From: Bacteroides acidifaciens
GTDB taxonomy: Bacteria > Bacteroidota > Bacteroidia > Bacteroidales > Bacteroidaceae
NCBI RefSeq assembly: GCF_024623065.1
Contig: NZ_JANJZR010000005.1
Coordinates: 1-64,000 of the forward strand
DNA: 64,000 bases
Reading direction: 5' to 3'
The translations under genes and the position numbers were made by a program. Below, one piece after another: positions 18,000-27,444 of the stretch (positions within the stretch are counted from its first letter, which is position 1; every line of letters begins with the position of its first letter). Below the pieces are notes generated by a model. It saw only the letters and a list, made by a program, of their open reading frames with translations. It had not been told where the DNA came from and ran no database searches.

Positions 18000-19085
18000 A
18001 TGGAACATATAGGCAAAATTGTCGCATTTCTGATACTGGCCATCAACGCTTTCTTTGTGGGAACGTTGATATTAAGTGCGTATAGCCCTTATCTCAGTCC
18101 CAAAGCAAACCCGCTTGCTTCCAGTCTCGGACTTGCGTTCCCGATATTTCTGGCTGTCAACTTCCTGTTCCTTATTTTTTGGGCATTTATCAATTACCGC
18201 TACGCGTTATTGCCAATCATCGGTTTTCTGGTTTGTATTCCGCAAATTCGGACGTATATCCCTTTCAATTCCACCACCAAAACAATCCCTGAAGGAAGCA
18301 TCAAACTTCTATCCTACAACGTAATGAGTTTTAATCATATGGAAAAGAAAGACGGGGAAAACCCTATCCTGTCGTATCTGGCAAATAGCAAAGCCGACAT
18401 TATCTGCCTGCAGGAATATAATACAGCCACCAACAAGCAATTTCTAACGGAGCAGGATGTGAAAGAAGCGCTGAAAGCCTATCCTTACCAGTCTATCCGC
18501 CAGCAAGGAAGAGGAGAGGTACAGCTAGCCTGTTTCTCCAAATTTCCCATACTATCCGCACGTCCCATCAGGTACGAAAGCAGTTATAACGGTTCTATGA
18601 GATACGTACTGAATGTAAACAACGACACGATTATGTTGATAAACAATCACTTGGAATCCAACAAGCTCACCAAGGAAGACAGAGGAATCTACGAAGACAT
18701 GATAAAAGACCCGAATGCGCAAAAGGTGAAAACCGGACTTCGGCAACTAGTCAGGAAGCTCGCGGAAGCATCGGCCATCCGTGCGTCACAAGCAGACTCC
18801 GTAGCCAACTATGTAGCGGAAAGCAAATATCCGACCATTATTGCGTGCGGTGACTTCAACGAGGGTTCCATCTCGTACACACACCGTATCCTGACCCAAA
18901 AGCTGGACGACGCATTTACCCACTCCGGCAAGGGGCTGGGGATTTCCTATAATCAGAACAAGTTCTATTTCCGAATCGACAATATCCTGATAAGCCCCAA
19001 CCTGAAAGCTTATAATTGCACCGTAGACCAGTCAATCAAAGCTTCCGACCACTACCCTATCTGGTGCTATATCAGCAAGCGATAA
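18000..19085 (+). CDS. Membrane-anchored endonuclease/exonuclease/phosphatase (EEP) family protein
   Basis: 361 aa: three N-terminal membrane segments (about residues 8-28, 37-60, 65-85) followed by an EEP domain facing the periplasm. Motifs: KLLSYNVMSF, ICLQEYNT, INNHLES, ACGDFNEGS and ASDHYPI hold the metal and catalytic residues. Members include nucleases and phosphodiesterases, and the substrate is unknown. It follows the second rhomboid by 4 nt. Confidence 0.88.
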   Translation: MEHIGKIVAFLILAINAFFVGTLILSAYSPYLSPKANPLASSLGLAFPIFLAVNFLFLIFWAFINYRYALLPIIGFLVCIPQIRTYIPFNSTTKTIPEGSIKLLSYNVMSFNHMEKKDGENPILSYLANSKADIICLQEYNTATNKQFLTEQDVKEALKAYPYQSIRQQGRGEVQLACFSKFPILSARPIRYESSYNGSMRYVLNVNNDTIMLINNHLESNKLTKEDRGIYEDMIKDPNAQKVKTGLRQLVRKLAEASAIRASQADSVANYVAESKYPTIIACGDFNEGSISYTHRILTQKLDDAFTHSGKGLGISYNQNKFYFRIDNILISPNLKAYNCTVDQSIKASDHYPIWCYISKR

Positions 19086-19113
19086 GAACTGTGAACTCTA
19101 ATATAAAACACAT

Positions 19114-21201
19114 ATGATGATAAAAAAAACACTAACCATTTTAGCAGTAAGTTGTATGATGTACTCCTGTGCTACGAAAACAGAAAGCAATCCTTTCTTT
19201 ACAGAGTTTCAAACCCAGTATGGTGTTCCTTCTTTCGACAAGATTAAACTGGAACACTACGAGCCTGCCTTCCTGAAAGGTATCGAGGAGCAGAACCAAA
19301 ATATAGAAGCTATCATCGAAAGCCCGGAAATCCCGACTTTCGAGAATACAATCGCAGCCCTGGATAACAGCGCGCCTATCCTCGACCGCGTAAGTGCTAT
19401 CTTCTTCAATATGACAGATGCGGAGACCACCGACGCCCTCACCGAACTTTCCATGAAAATGGCTCCGGTCCTTTCGGAACATGAGGATAATATCTCCCTG
19501 AATGAGAAACTGTTCAAGCGTGTGAACAACGTGTACTTGCAGAAAGACTCATTGAACCTGACAACAGAACAGGCACGTTTGCTGGATAAAACCTACAAGA
19601 GATTTGTCCGTTCGGGAGCCAACCTCAGCGCAGAGAAACAAGTCCGTCTCCGTGAAATCAACAAGGAACTTTCCACACTCGGCATCACTTTCAGCAACAA
19701 TGTATTGAACGAGAATAATGCTTTCCAACTCTTCGTTGATAAAGAGGAAGATTTGGTCGGCCTGCCCGAATGGTTCCGCCAAAGCGCAGCCAAAGAAGCA
19801 AAAGCAGCCGGACAACCAGGCAAATGGCTGTTTACCCTGCACAATGCCAGTCGTCTGCCTTTCCTGCAATATTCCGAAAGCCGTCCGCTCCGCGAACAAA
19901 TGTACAAAGCCTACATCAACCGGGGAAACAACGACAATGAAAACGACAATAAAGAGAATATCCGCAAAATCGTTTCTCTCCGTCTGGAAAAAGCCAATTT
20001 ATTAGGTTTCGACTGCTACGCCAACTTCGTCCTGGACGAAACAATGGCAAAGAACGCCACCAACGTAATGGAACTTTTGAACAACCTCTGGAGCTATGCA
20101 TTGCCGAAAGCGAAAGCGGAAGCGGAGGAACTTCAAAAATTGATGGACAAAGAAGGCAAAGGCGAAAAACTGGAAGCATGGGACTGGTGGTATTATACCG
20201 AGAAACTGCGGAAAGAGAAATACAACCTGTCTGAAGAAGATACAAAACCCTACTTCAAACTGGAGAACGTACGCGAAGGCGCATTTGCGGTAGCCAACAA
20301 GCTATACGGCATCACCCTGAGCAAGCTCGAAGGCATCCCAACCTATCATCCTGACGTAGAAGTCTTTGAAGTAAAAGATGCAGACGGTTCACAACTCGGT
20401 ATCTTCTATGTTGACTACTTCCCGCGTGCCGGCAAAAGCGGCGGTGCATGGATGAGCAACTACCGCGAACAACAGGGGGCAACCCGTCCGCTAGTATGCA
20501 ACGTCTGCAGCTTCACCAAACCGGTAGGCGACACTCCTTCCCTGCTGACAATGGATGAAGTAGAGACATTGTTCCACGAATTCGGACATGGCCTGCACGG
20601 ACTGCTGACCAAATGCGAATACAAAGGAACGTCCGGCACAAACGTAGTGCGCGACTTTGTAGAACTTCCTTCACAAATCAACGAGCACTGGGCTACCGAA
20701 CCGGAAGTACTGAAAATGTATGCCAAACATTATCAGACAGGAGAAGTGATACCCGACGAAATCATCGAAAAGATACTGCAACAGAAGACTTTCAATCAGG
20801 GCTTCATGACCACCGAATTGCTGGCTGCCGCCATCCTCGACATGAACTTGCACACCGTAACAGATGTAAAGAATATAGACATGCTTTCTTTCGAAAAAGA
20901 AGCCATGGACAAGCTCGGCCTTATCCCCGAAATAGCCCCCCGCTACCGTGTCACTTACTTTAACCACATCATCGGCGGATACGCTGCCGGATACTATAGC
21001 TACCTGTGGGCGAATGTATTGGACAACGACGCTTTCGAAGCCTTTAAAGAACACGGAATTTTTGATAAGAACACTGCCGACTTGTTCCGCCACAACGTAT
21101 TGGAAAAGGGCGACAGCGAAGACCCGATGGTACTTTACAAGAATTTCCGCGGAGCAGAGCCGAGCCTGGAACCGCTACTGAAAAACAGAGGAATGAAATA
21201 A
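19114..21201 (+). CDS. dcp: M3-family zinc oligopeptidase / peptidyl-dipeptidase, lipoprotein
   Basis: 695-aa thimet-type metallopeptidase that trims short peptides. The zinc site is H488-E-F-G-H492 in TLFHEFGHGLHGLL, and the family pattern GGYAAGYYSYLWA, which contributes to substrate binding, lies near the C-terminus. The N-terminus is a lipoprotein-type signal (MMYSC, Cys after about 17 hydrophobic residues), so it probably sits in the periplasm or on the outer membrane. Length and layout match Dcp of Gram-negative bacteria. A terminator follows. Confidence 0.92.
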   Translation: MMIKKTLTILAVSCMMYSCATKTESNPFFTEFQTQYGVPSFDKIKLEHYEPAFLKGIEEQNQNIEAIIESPEIPTFENTIAALDNSAPILDRVSAIFFNMTDAETTDALTELSMKMAPVLSEHEDNISLNEKLFKRVNNVYLQKDSLNLTTEQARLLDKTYKRFVRSGANLSAEKQVRLREINKELSTLGITFSNNVLNENNAFQLFVDKEEDLVGLPEWFRQSAAKEAKAAGQPGKWLFTLHNASRLPFLQYSESRPLREQMYKAYINRGNNDNENDNKENIRKIVSLRLEKANLLGFDCYANFVLDETMAKNATNVMELLNNLWSYALPKAKAEAEELQKLMDKEGKGEKLEAWDWWYYTEKLRKEKYNLSEEDTKPYFKLENVREGAFAVANKLYGITLSKLEGIPTYHPDVEVFEVKDADGSQLGIFYVDYFPRAGKSGGAWMSNYREQQGATRPLVCNVCSFTKPVGDTPSLLTMDEVETLFHEFGHGLHGLLTKCEYKGTSGTNVVRDFVELPSQINEHWATEPEVLKMYAKHYQTGEVIPDEIIEKILQQKTFNQGFMTTELLAAAILDMNLHTVTDVKNIDMLSFEKEAMDKLGLIPEIAPRYRVTYFNHIIGGYAAGYYSYLWANVLDNDAFEAFKEHGIFDKNTADLFRHNVLEKGDSEDPMVLYKNFRGAEPSLEPLLKNRGMK

Positions 21202-21211
21202 TTCTGCAAAA

Positions 21212-21242
21212 AAGCCCTTAAACATCAAATATTTGAGGGCTT
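21212..21242 (+). terminator. Terminator after the M3 peptidase gene
   Basis: 7-bp inverted repeat (AAGCCCT / AGGGCTT) just after the stop codon; only a short T-rich tail. Confidence 0.6.
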
Positions 21243-21268
21243 CTTACATATAAATGTGAAAAAAAAAC

Positions 21269-21276
21269 TATATTTG
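21269..21276 (+). promoter_or_regulatory. -7 element for secDF
   Basis: TATATTTG, followed by a leader of about 85 nt before the secDF ATG. Confidence 0.5.
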
Positions 21277-21366
21277 CAGCCTTGTATGCGGCAAAAAGCA
21301 CTTGTGTACGACAGAATTTAACTGAAAATTAAATTAAAAAAGTAATCATCATAAATTAAAAGTAAA

Positions 21367-24300
21367 ATGCAAAACAAAGGATTTGTAAAGGTTTTTGCGG
21401 TATTACTCACGCTGGTATGCGTGTTCTACCTCTCCTTCTCCTTCGTAACACGCCATTATACCAACAAGGCGAAAGAAATTGCGAACGGCGACCCGAAAGT
21501 GGAACAGGACTACCTCGACTCTCTCTCCAACGAGAAAGTATGGCTGGGTAACTGGACGCTGAAAGATTGTCGTGAGATGGAGATTAGTTTAGGTTTGGAC
21601 CTGAAAGGTGGTATGAACGTTATCCTTGAAGTTTCCATACCTGATGTTATCAAAGCATTGGCAGACAACAAGCCGGATGAAGCTTTCAACAACGCATTGG
21701 CGACAGCTGCAAAACAGGCTGTCAACAGTCAGGATGATGTTATCACCCTATTCATCAGAGAATACCACAAAATTGCTCCGGACGCAAAACTTTCCGAACT
21801 CTTCGCAACACAACAGTTGAAAGATAAAGTTAACCAGAAATCAACAGATGCTGAAGTTGAAAAAGTGCTAAGAGCAGAAGTAAAAGCCGCAGTTGAAAAC
21901 TCATTCAACGTTCTTCGTACCCGTATCGACCGTTTTGGTGTCGTTCAGCCGAACATCCAAAGCCTGGAAGACAAAATGGGTCGCATCATGGTAGAATTGC
22001 CGGGTATTAAAGAACCGGAACGCGTGAGAAAACTTCTCCAAGGTTCGGCTAATCTGGAATTTTGGGAAACATATACAGCTAAAGAAATTCTTCCTGCCAT
22101 GCAATCTGCAGACGCTAAATTGCGTGGTATTTTAACAGAAGGAACAACAGCTGATACAGATACTATTGAAGCAGCCCTTACCGAAGCTACTCCGGTTGAG
22201 GAAAAAGCTGTAAGCGCTGCCGACAGCCTTGCAGCCGCCTTGAAAGGTGATGCAGCCGCTGAAGACAAAGCAGCCGTCAACATGGAAGAAATCAAAAAGC
22301 AATATCCTCTGTTGTCAATGCTTCAGTTGAATTCCAGCGGACAGGGTCCTGTTATCGGTTATGCCAACTACAAAGACACTGCCGACATCAACAAATACCT
22401 GGCGATGCCGGAAGTGAAAGCCGAACTGCCTAAAGACCTTAGTCTGAAATGGGGTGTATCTGCCGCTGACTTTGACAAGAAAAAACAGACATTCGAACTG
22501 TATGCCATCAAAGTGACAGAACGCAACGGCAAGGCTCCGTTGGAAGGTGATGTTATCACAGATGCAAAAGACGAATTCAACCAATACAGCAAACCGATAG
22601 TTACTATGGCTATGAACAATGACGGTGCACGTCGTTGGGCACAGTTGACCAAACAGAACATCGGCCGCGCTATTGCTATCGTATTGGATAATTATGTATA
22701 TTCCGCACCGAATGTAAATACAGAAATTACCGGCGGACATTCTGAAATCTCCGGAAACTTCACTCCGGAACAGACCAAAGACTTGGCAAACGTATTGAAA
22801 TCAGGTAAGATGCCGGCTCCGGCTCACATCGTACAGGAAGATATCGTTGGTCCGTCACTGGGTCAGGAATCTATCAACGCAGGTATTTTCTCATTCGTTG
22901 TAGCGCTGATTCTGTTGATGATTTACATGTGCTCCATGTACGGTTTCATCCCGGGTATGGTTGCCAACTGCGCATTAGTCCTCAACTTCTTCTTCACACT
23001 GGGTGTCCTTTCATCCTTCCAGGCTGCGTTAACAATGTCCGGTATAGCCGGTATGGTATTGTCACTGGGTATGGCAGTGGATGCGAACGTACTTATCTAT
23101 GAACGTACAAAAGAAGAGCTTCGTGCAGGCAAGGCAGTGAAGAAAGCACTTGCTGACGGTTATTCCAACGCATTCTCGGCCATCTTCGACTCTAACTTGA
23201 CATCCATCATCACAGGTATCATCCTATTCAACTTCGGTACTGGTCCGATTCGTGGTTTTGCTACGACATTGATGATCGGTATCTTGATATCCTTCTTTAC
23301 CGCAGTGTTCATTACTCGTATTGTTTATGAACACTTCATGAACAAAGACAAGTGGTTGAACCTGACATTTACGACCAAGATTTCAAAGAATCTGATGGCC
23401 AATACGCATTTCGACTTCATGGGAACCAACAAGAGATCCATGATTATCGTCAGCGCAATTATCATTGTTTGCATCGGTTCATTTGCTATCCGTGGTTTGA
23501 GTCAGAGCATCGACTTCACCGGTGGACGTAACTTCAAGGTACAGTTCGAAAACCCGGTTGAACCGGAACAAGTACGCGAACTGATTTCCAGCAAGTTCGG
23601 TGATGCTAACGTCAGTGTAATCGCTATCGGTACAGACAAGAAAACAGTACGTATCAGCACAAACTACCGCATCGAAGATGCAGGTAACAATGTGGACTCG
23701 GAAATCGAAGCATATCTGTACGAGACATTGAAACCGGTACTGACTCAGAACATTACATTGGAAACTTTCATTGACCGCGACAATCACACAGGTGGTAGTA
23801 TCGTAAGTTCACAGAAGGTAGGTCCGAGTATCGCAGACGACATCAAGACAGGCGCTATCTACTCTGTAGTATTGGCATTGATTGCAATCGGCTTATACAT
23901 CTTAATCCGCTTCCGCAACATTGCTTACAGTATCGGTTCTATCGTAGCCTTGACAAGTGACACCATTATGATTATCGGTGCCTACTCACTGTTCTGGGGT
24001 ATCCTGCCGTTCTCACTGGAAATCGACCAGACATTCATCGGTGCTATCCTGACGGCTATCGGTTACTCTATTAATGACAAGGTGGTAATCTTCGACCGTG
24101 TGCGCGAGTTCTTCGGCTTGTACCCGAAACGTGACAAGCGCATGTTGTTCAACGACTCTCTGAACACTACACTGGCTCGTACCATTAATACATCATTGAG
24201 TACATTAATCGTATTGCTGTGTATCTTCATCCTCGGTGGTGATTCAATCCGCAGCTTCGCATTCGCAATGATTCTCGGTGTGGTTATCGGTACATTGTCT

Positions 24301-24378
24301 TCACTGTTCATTGCATCTCCGATTGCATACAACATGATGAAGAACAAGAAAGTCGTAGTACCGGCTACGGAAGAATAA
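21367..24378 (+). CDS. secDF: Fused protein translocase SecDF
   Basis: 1003-aa RND-type membrane protein that uses the proton gradient to pull exported proteins out of the Sec channel. SecD and SecF are fused, as in other Bacteroidota. One half has the SecD signature (DLKGGMNVILE; periplasmic P1 domain; GMAVDANVLIYER), the other the SecF signature (IDFTGGRNFKV; GYSINDKVVIFDR). Each half has six membrane segments. A low-complexity acidic/alanine-rich insert (about residues 250-310) sits in the first periplasmic domain. Monocistronic, with its own promoter and terminator. Confidence 0.96.
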   Translation: MQNKGFVKVFAVLLTLVCVFYLSFSFVTRHYTNKAKEIANGDPKVEQDYLDSLSNEKVWLGNWTLKDCREMEISLGLDLKGGMNVILEVSIPDVIKALADNKPDEAFNNALATAAKQAVNSQDDVITLFIREYHKIAPDAKLSELFATQQLKDKVNQKSTDAEVEKVLRAEVKAAVENSFNVLRTRIDRFGVVQPNIQSLEDKMGRIMVELPGIKEPERVRKLLQGSANLEFWETYTAKEILPAMQSADAKLRGILTEGTTADTDTIEAALTEATPVEEKAVSAADSLAAALKGDAAAEDKAAVNMEEIKKQYPLLSMLQLNSSGQGPVIGYANYKDTADINKYLAMPEVKAELPKDLSLKWGVSAADFDKKKQTFELYAIKVTERNGKAPLEGDVITDAKDEFNQYSKPIVTMAMNNDGARRWAQLTKQNIGRAIAIVLDNYVYSAPNVNTEITGGHSEISGNFTPEQTKDLANVLKSGKMPAPAHIVQEDIVGPSLGQESINAGIFSFVVALILLMIYMCSMYGFIPGMVANCALVLNFFFTLGVLSSFQAALTMSGIAGMVLSLGMAVDANVLIYERTKEELRAGKAVKKALADGYSNAFSAIFDSNLTSIITGIILFNFGTGPIRGFATTLMIGILISFFTAVFITRIVYEHFMNKDKWLNLTFTTKISKNLMANTHFDFMGTNKRSMIIVSAIIIVCIGSFAIRGLSQSIDFTGGRNFKVQFENPVEPEQVRELISSKFGDANVSVIAIGTDKKTVRISTNYRIEDAGNNVDSEIEAYLYETLKPVLTQNITLETFIDRDNHTGGSIVSSQKVGPSIADDIKTGAIYSVVLALIAIGLYILIRFRNIAYSIGSIVALTSDTIMIIGAYSLFWGILPFSLEIDQTFIGAILTAIGYSINDKVVIFDRVREFFGLYPKRDKRMLFNDSLNTTLARTINTSLSTLIVLLCIFILGGDSIRSFAFAMILGVVIGTLSSLFIASPIAYNMMKNKKVVVPATEE

Positions 24379-24394
24379 CAAACTCCCCAAATAG

Positions 24395-24430
24395 AAAAGC
24401 CTCTTCCGGATATTCGGAAGAGGCTTTTCT
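24395..24430 (+). terminator. Terminator after secDF
   Basis: 14-bp perfect inverted repeat (AAAAGCCTCTTCCG / CGGAAGAGGCTTTT, loop 6 nt). It is the last host element before the prophage; 24431-24545 shows nothing else. Confidence 0.85.
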
Positions 24431-24545
24431 ATTGATTATTAAAACAAATAGAAGCTATAAGACGTTAATCTTAAAAGAAGCCATTGTAAAACTTAATACA
24501 GTATGAAAGCCTACAACACAACTTCCCATAGATTCTTCTTTATAG

Positions 24546-24591
24546 TAGCCCCGAGGGGAATCGAACCCCTATCTAAAGTTTAGGAAACTTC
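24546..24591 (-). other. attL: 3' part of a tRNA gene, probably tRNA-Arg(CCU)
   Basis: On the minus strand this reads an anticodon arm (AAGT-TTCCTAA-ACTT, anticodon CCU at the usual loop position), a perfect T-arm (AGGGG-TTCGATT-CCCCT) and the 3' acceptor strand CGGGGCT plus discriminator A. The matching 5' acceptor strand AGCCCCG is not found to the right, so the gene is incomplete. This is the usual footprint of a phage integrated into a tRNA 3' end: the copied 3' part lies at one border and the restored tRNA at the other, here beyond position 64,000. Confidence 0.7.
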
Positions 24592-24639
24592 TAACCCAAC
24601 TTTGAGTATCAGTCACTTGCGAGACTATTTCAATTTTTC

Positions 24640-24824
24640 GTAGAACTATAGTAGAACTTTTGCATTTTTGTTGAATACCCCTGCCTCTCCAAAAGAAGAA
24701 TACAGGGGTACAATGCAACACCGATTTTCAGAATCGGTACTGCAAAGATATGACTTTTATTTCAAAGGACAAAGAAAAACCGGGCGCACTTCACAGCGAA
24801 CCCGGCTCAGAACAAAAGTTCTAC
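24640..24824. repeat. Inverted repeats next to attL
   Basis: GTAGAACTTTT (24651-24661) recurs inverted as AAAAGTTCTAC (24814-24824), and GTAGAACT also occurs at 24640-24647. Between them lie TACCCCTG/CAGGGGTA (24676-24683, 24703-24710) flanked by TGCATT/AATGCA, and ACCGATT/AATCGGT (24720-24726, 24732-24738). Such repeats beside a tRNA-type att core could be integrase arm sites or recombination-factor sites; this is an inference. The gap 24592-24842 has no gene. Confidence 0.5.
24773..24805 (-). terminator. Terminator of the lysis/DGR transcription unit
   Basis: On the minus strand CCGGG ... CCCGG with inner CGC/GCG pairing, followed by TTTTTC, 38 bp after the stop codon of the last lysis gene. 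Confidence 0.65.
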
Positions 24825-24842
24825 TCTATTACTAACACCTAA

Positions 24843-25460
24843 TCATTTCTTTTTCCGTTTCTTCAATTCTATATATTCCGAATACACTATTTTGGTATGG
24901 GGATTGCTACTTACAACTTCTTGCCTAATAGCCTTTGTTCCCCATCGGAAAAACAACCATTGCTTAGGCACTCTATGCACTACTTGAAATAGGGTATCTA
25001 CAGATTGTATGCGTAAATCCAGTTTCTTATCGGGCATGATTAAGCCATCAACATTTATCCACGGGTCTTTCCATCGTATCGCTTGGACTTTAAGATAGGA
25101 TGTATCACGGTATATAATGCTATCCTTAACTATGGTTTGTACCTCCACCTCCGTTTTTGTTGCATTCGTGGAAGCCGCTTGTAACCTCTTTACTTTCAAG
25201 TCAAGTTCCTTAACGGTATTCGTCAAGTCGGCACAATGCTTTTCCACCTCAGACTTGGATAAAGTCAATGCCTGTACAGAAGCAGCGGATTTTCCGGATT
25301 CTGTTTGGTAAAATTCAATTTTCTCCAACAAGGCGGTTTGGTTGCCATCCAATCTTTCCTTTTCTGATTTCAACTTGGAACAATAAGCCCATAGCCCAAA
25401 GGTAGCCGCCATCAAAAGCCCACAGAGGGCGATTAATATCAAAAACGCTTTATTTCTCAT
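24843..25460 (-). CDS. Phage membrane-anchored coiled-coil protein, spanin/Rz-like (DUF6549-like)
   Basis: 205 aa. One N-terminal membrane segment (residues 5-27) is followed by a coiled coil (about residues 30-100, LKSEKERLDGNQTALLEKIEF and on) and a basic C-terminus (ELKKRKKK). This layout, at the end of a lysis cassette and overlapping the amidase gene by 11 nt, suggests an envelope-disrupting spanin-like role. Sequence similarity to Rz itself is not evident; the DUF6549 assignment is from memory of Bacteroides phage annotations. Confidence 0.65.
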   Translation of the reverse strand: MRNKAFLILIALCGLLMAATFGLWAYCSKLKSEKERLDGNQTALLEKIEFYQTESGKSAASVQALTLSKSEVEKHCADLTNTVKELDLKVKRLQAASTNATKTEVEVQTIVKDSIIYRDTSYLKVQAIRWKDPWINVDGLIMPDKKLDLRIQSVDTLFQVVHRVPKQWLFFRWGTKAIRQEVVSSNPHTKIVYSEYIELKKRKKK

Positions 25461-26046
25461 ATTCCTTGATGTATTGGATTATACCCTCTACGTGGGTGTT
25501 CACAATGTTTTGTTTCCCCTCCATAGATGTAAGGTAAGCAATATCTTCCTTGTTATCCATGAAGAAATTTTCCGTCAATACAGCCGGGCATTTCGTCTTG
25601 GAAAGGATGTAAAAATTTTCCTCCCAATCCGGGTCGCCATCCGAATAGTCACGCCTAATCTTTTGCCCGGTAATAAAGCAAGCGGCAGCATCATACATTC
25701 GGTTTGCCAGTTCGTCAGCTTTCGTTTTGCCCTTAGTGGTATAGGCAGACCATCCACGGGCATTCATCCATTCGCCATTCCCGGCAGCATTGCAGTGGAT
25801 GGAAACAAGCAACACGTTATTAGCTCCATATCGGGCGCAAATCTCGTTCACACGCCTTGCACGTTCAGCCAAAGGCACGTCCAAGTTCTCCTTAACAATG
25901 CGTTCCGCTACATAGCCACGTTTAGCCAGTTCACGCACGACTTCATCCGCAATTTCTCTTGTATAGGCATACTCCCTGAAAGTTCCATCCGGGCTGCGTT
26001 TACCCGGTGTATTTTCTCCATGCCCATTGTCTATAAGTATCTTCAT
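25450..26046 (-). CDS. N-acetylmuramoyl-L-alanine amidase (phage endolysin)
   Basis: 198-aa zinc amidase of the Amidase_3 type that cuts the bond between MurNAc and the peptide stem. Zinc and catalytic positions are visible: His9 in IDNGHGEN, a glutamate in the FREYAYTREIAD stretch (about residue 25), His in LLVSIHCNA and the catalytic Glu in VLTENFFMDN. There is no signal peptide, so it should leave the cell through a holin. It overlaps the upstream holin-like gene by 4 nt. Confidence 0.93.
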   Translation of the reverse strand: MKILIDNGHGENTPGKRSPDGTFREYAYTREIADEVVRELAKRGYVAERIVKENLDVPLAERARRVNEICARYGANNVLLVSIHCNAAGNGEWMNARGWSAYTTKGKTKADELANRMYDAAACFITGQKIRRDYSDGDPDWEENFYILSKTKCPAVLTENFFMDNKEDIAYLTSMEGKQNIVNTHVEGIIQYIKEYEK

Positions 26047-26642
26047 TCTTGATTCAATTTATGGTAAAAATCTATTTTAATTCTGTCATATACCATTTGT
26101 ACATTGGTATAAGCTCTGCCATTGTTCACCGTTTCCGCATAAACCTCTGACAACACACATTGCTCTACCCATTCAATCCATTCGGGCGAAGTGTAGCTTG
26201 ACAATCGTTTCCCTCGATACGAATGTGCATCAAATCGGCTGTTTCTGTCCTCGTGCATATTCATAATCAAGGTGTGTACTTTCGCTTTCGTGGCTTCACG
26301 GTCTGCGATGTGGTTTTCTTCACGCACTTTCTTTATTATACGGCAAACCCTCTCAACGGCAAGGTCAAAGTAAATGCTTGATATGTTTTTTATCCGCAAC
26401 TGCGTTTCGGGTCTTAACCCCTCTGCAATGTCAGTGAGCATATCATTTTGGGTTTTGGTTTCCGTCAGAAGTTCGGCTACCATAGACTGATTGCTTTTAA
26501 TCATGTCGTTAATGATAGACTTGAACCACTTGAAACAAGCTACCATAAGTGCAGCCGCCAAACAGAGAAACACAGCGCACACTATCACCATAAAGCCAAA
26601 ATCGCTTATGCCTTGTGCTACTTTCAAACTTTCTTCCATCAT
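26043..26642 (-). CDS. Holin-like phage membrane protein
   Basis: 199 aa with one strong membrane helix (about residues 14-38, FMVIVCAVFLCLAAALMVAC) preceded by a short acidic N-terminus and followed by a long soluble helical domain. It has no recognised family. Its place directly before the amidase, with 4-nt overlaps on both sides, suggests it helps in lysis as a holin or accessory. The large soluble part is unusual for a holin, so the function is an inference from context. Confidence 0.55.
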   Translation of the reverse strand: MMEESLKVAQGISDFGFMVIVCAVFLCLAAALMVACFKWFKSIINDMIKSNQSMVAELLTETKTQNDMLTDIAEGLRPETQLRIKNISSIYFDLAVERVCRIIKKVREENHIADREATKAKVHTLIMNMHEDRNSRFDAHSYRGKRLSSYTSPEWIEWVEQCVLSEVYAETVNNGRAYTNVQMVYDRIKIDFYHKLNQE

Positions 26643-27019
26643 CGGTTTTTCTTATACTTGTTTCGCTTGTAATACTCAAAGTTATCCCTATCCTCCTGCG
26701 TGATTGGAGTATTCGGTGGAAAGAACTTAAACCCGTACATCGTTCCATAGCGTACCACTTTGATTACGGCACGAAATGGATATTTGCGCTTCGGGTCTAA
26801 AACAACATCTTTCAACTTCTTACTATCAGTATAGAAAGCGGATGCACCGATACCCTCGCCATAGGCGATTAGTGTTCTCGTTCCGTTCTCTGTCTGTCTT
26901 TCCTTACATCCCGTAAACACCGTGACCTCATTAATCACGGCATCTACTGAGGTGTATTCACAATCGAAAATATCTTCATTCAAGGATTCTGTTTCCTCAA
27001 AGTCCATTACCTCGTTCAT
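26639..27019 (-). CDS. Phage hypothetical protein
   Basis: 126 aa, acidic N-terminus (EVMDFEETESLNED), mixed beta-rich core (VINEVTVFTGCKER, RTLIAYGEGIGASAFYTDSKKLKDV) and a strongly basic C-terminal tail (YYKRNKYKKNR). I do not recognise the family. It overlaps the genes on both sides by 4 nt within the unit that runs from the DGR to the lysis genes, so it is co-translated with them. Confidence 0.6.
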   Translation of the reverse strand: MNEVMDFEETESLNEDIFDCEYTSVDAVINEVTVFTGCKERQTENGTRTLIAYGEGIGASAFYTDSKKLKDVVLDPKRKYPFRAVIKVVRYGTMYGFKFFPPNTPITQEDRDNFEYYKRNKYKKNR

Positions 27020-27444
27020 AAGTCCATCGGTATATTATAGGTTTCACAATCGGCATCCACCATTTCACGGATAGCCAAACGGTCTTTCAAAAAGTTCTCA
27101 TAGGGGGATTTCGCACTTTCGGCAAGCAATCCCAGCATGGCAGACTGATATTCGTTTACCAGCTTACTTTCTGTCTTAGCCGGGTATCTTGCAGTAAGCA
27201 ACGTGCTGAAAATATTATCAGCCGTTTTTGGATATTCCACCCTCACGCTGTCATATTGGAACATCGTGCCTGTGGCACGTTCCGCATCAGTCGTAATCTC
27301 AATGCCACCCTCTTTGTCTGCAATAACCTTAACCTCTTTGATGTTATGGTTATAAAGGAACGTTCCCTGCCCGTTATTAAGAGAATCTATCACCTCCGGC
27401 TTAGTCTTAGCCAGCAGCCCTGTAGTCAAAACATTTGCTTCCAT
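27016..27444 (-). CDS. Phage hypothetical protein downstream of the DGR reverse transcriptase
   Basis: 142 aa; its start overlaps the end of the reverse-transcriptase gene by 38 nt. Short beta-rich N-terminal half (KEVKVIADKEGGIEITTDAER) and helical C-terminal half. It does not look like a typical Avd accessory protein of DGRs (small, basic four-helix bundle): it is acidic and starts with strands. A DGR accessory role is therefore only a possibility raised by its position. Confidence 0.6.
   Translation of the reverse strand: MEANVLTTGLLAKTKPEVIDSLNNGQGTFLYNHNIKEVKVIADKEGGIEITTDAERATGTMFQYDSVRVEYPKTADNIFSTLLTARYPAKTESKLVNEYQSAMLGLLAESAKSPYENFLKDRLAIREMVDADCETYNIPMDL

Noticed and set aside
24546..24591. 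A complete tRNA gene
   Set aside because: The 5' acceptor strand and D-arm needed to pair with CGGGGCT are absent to the right.
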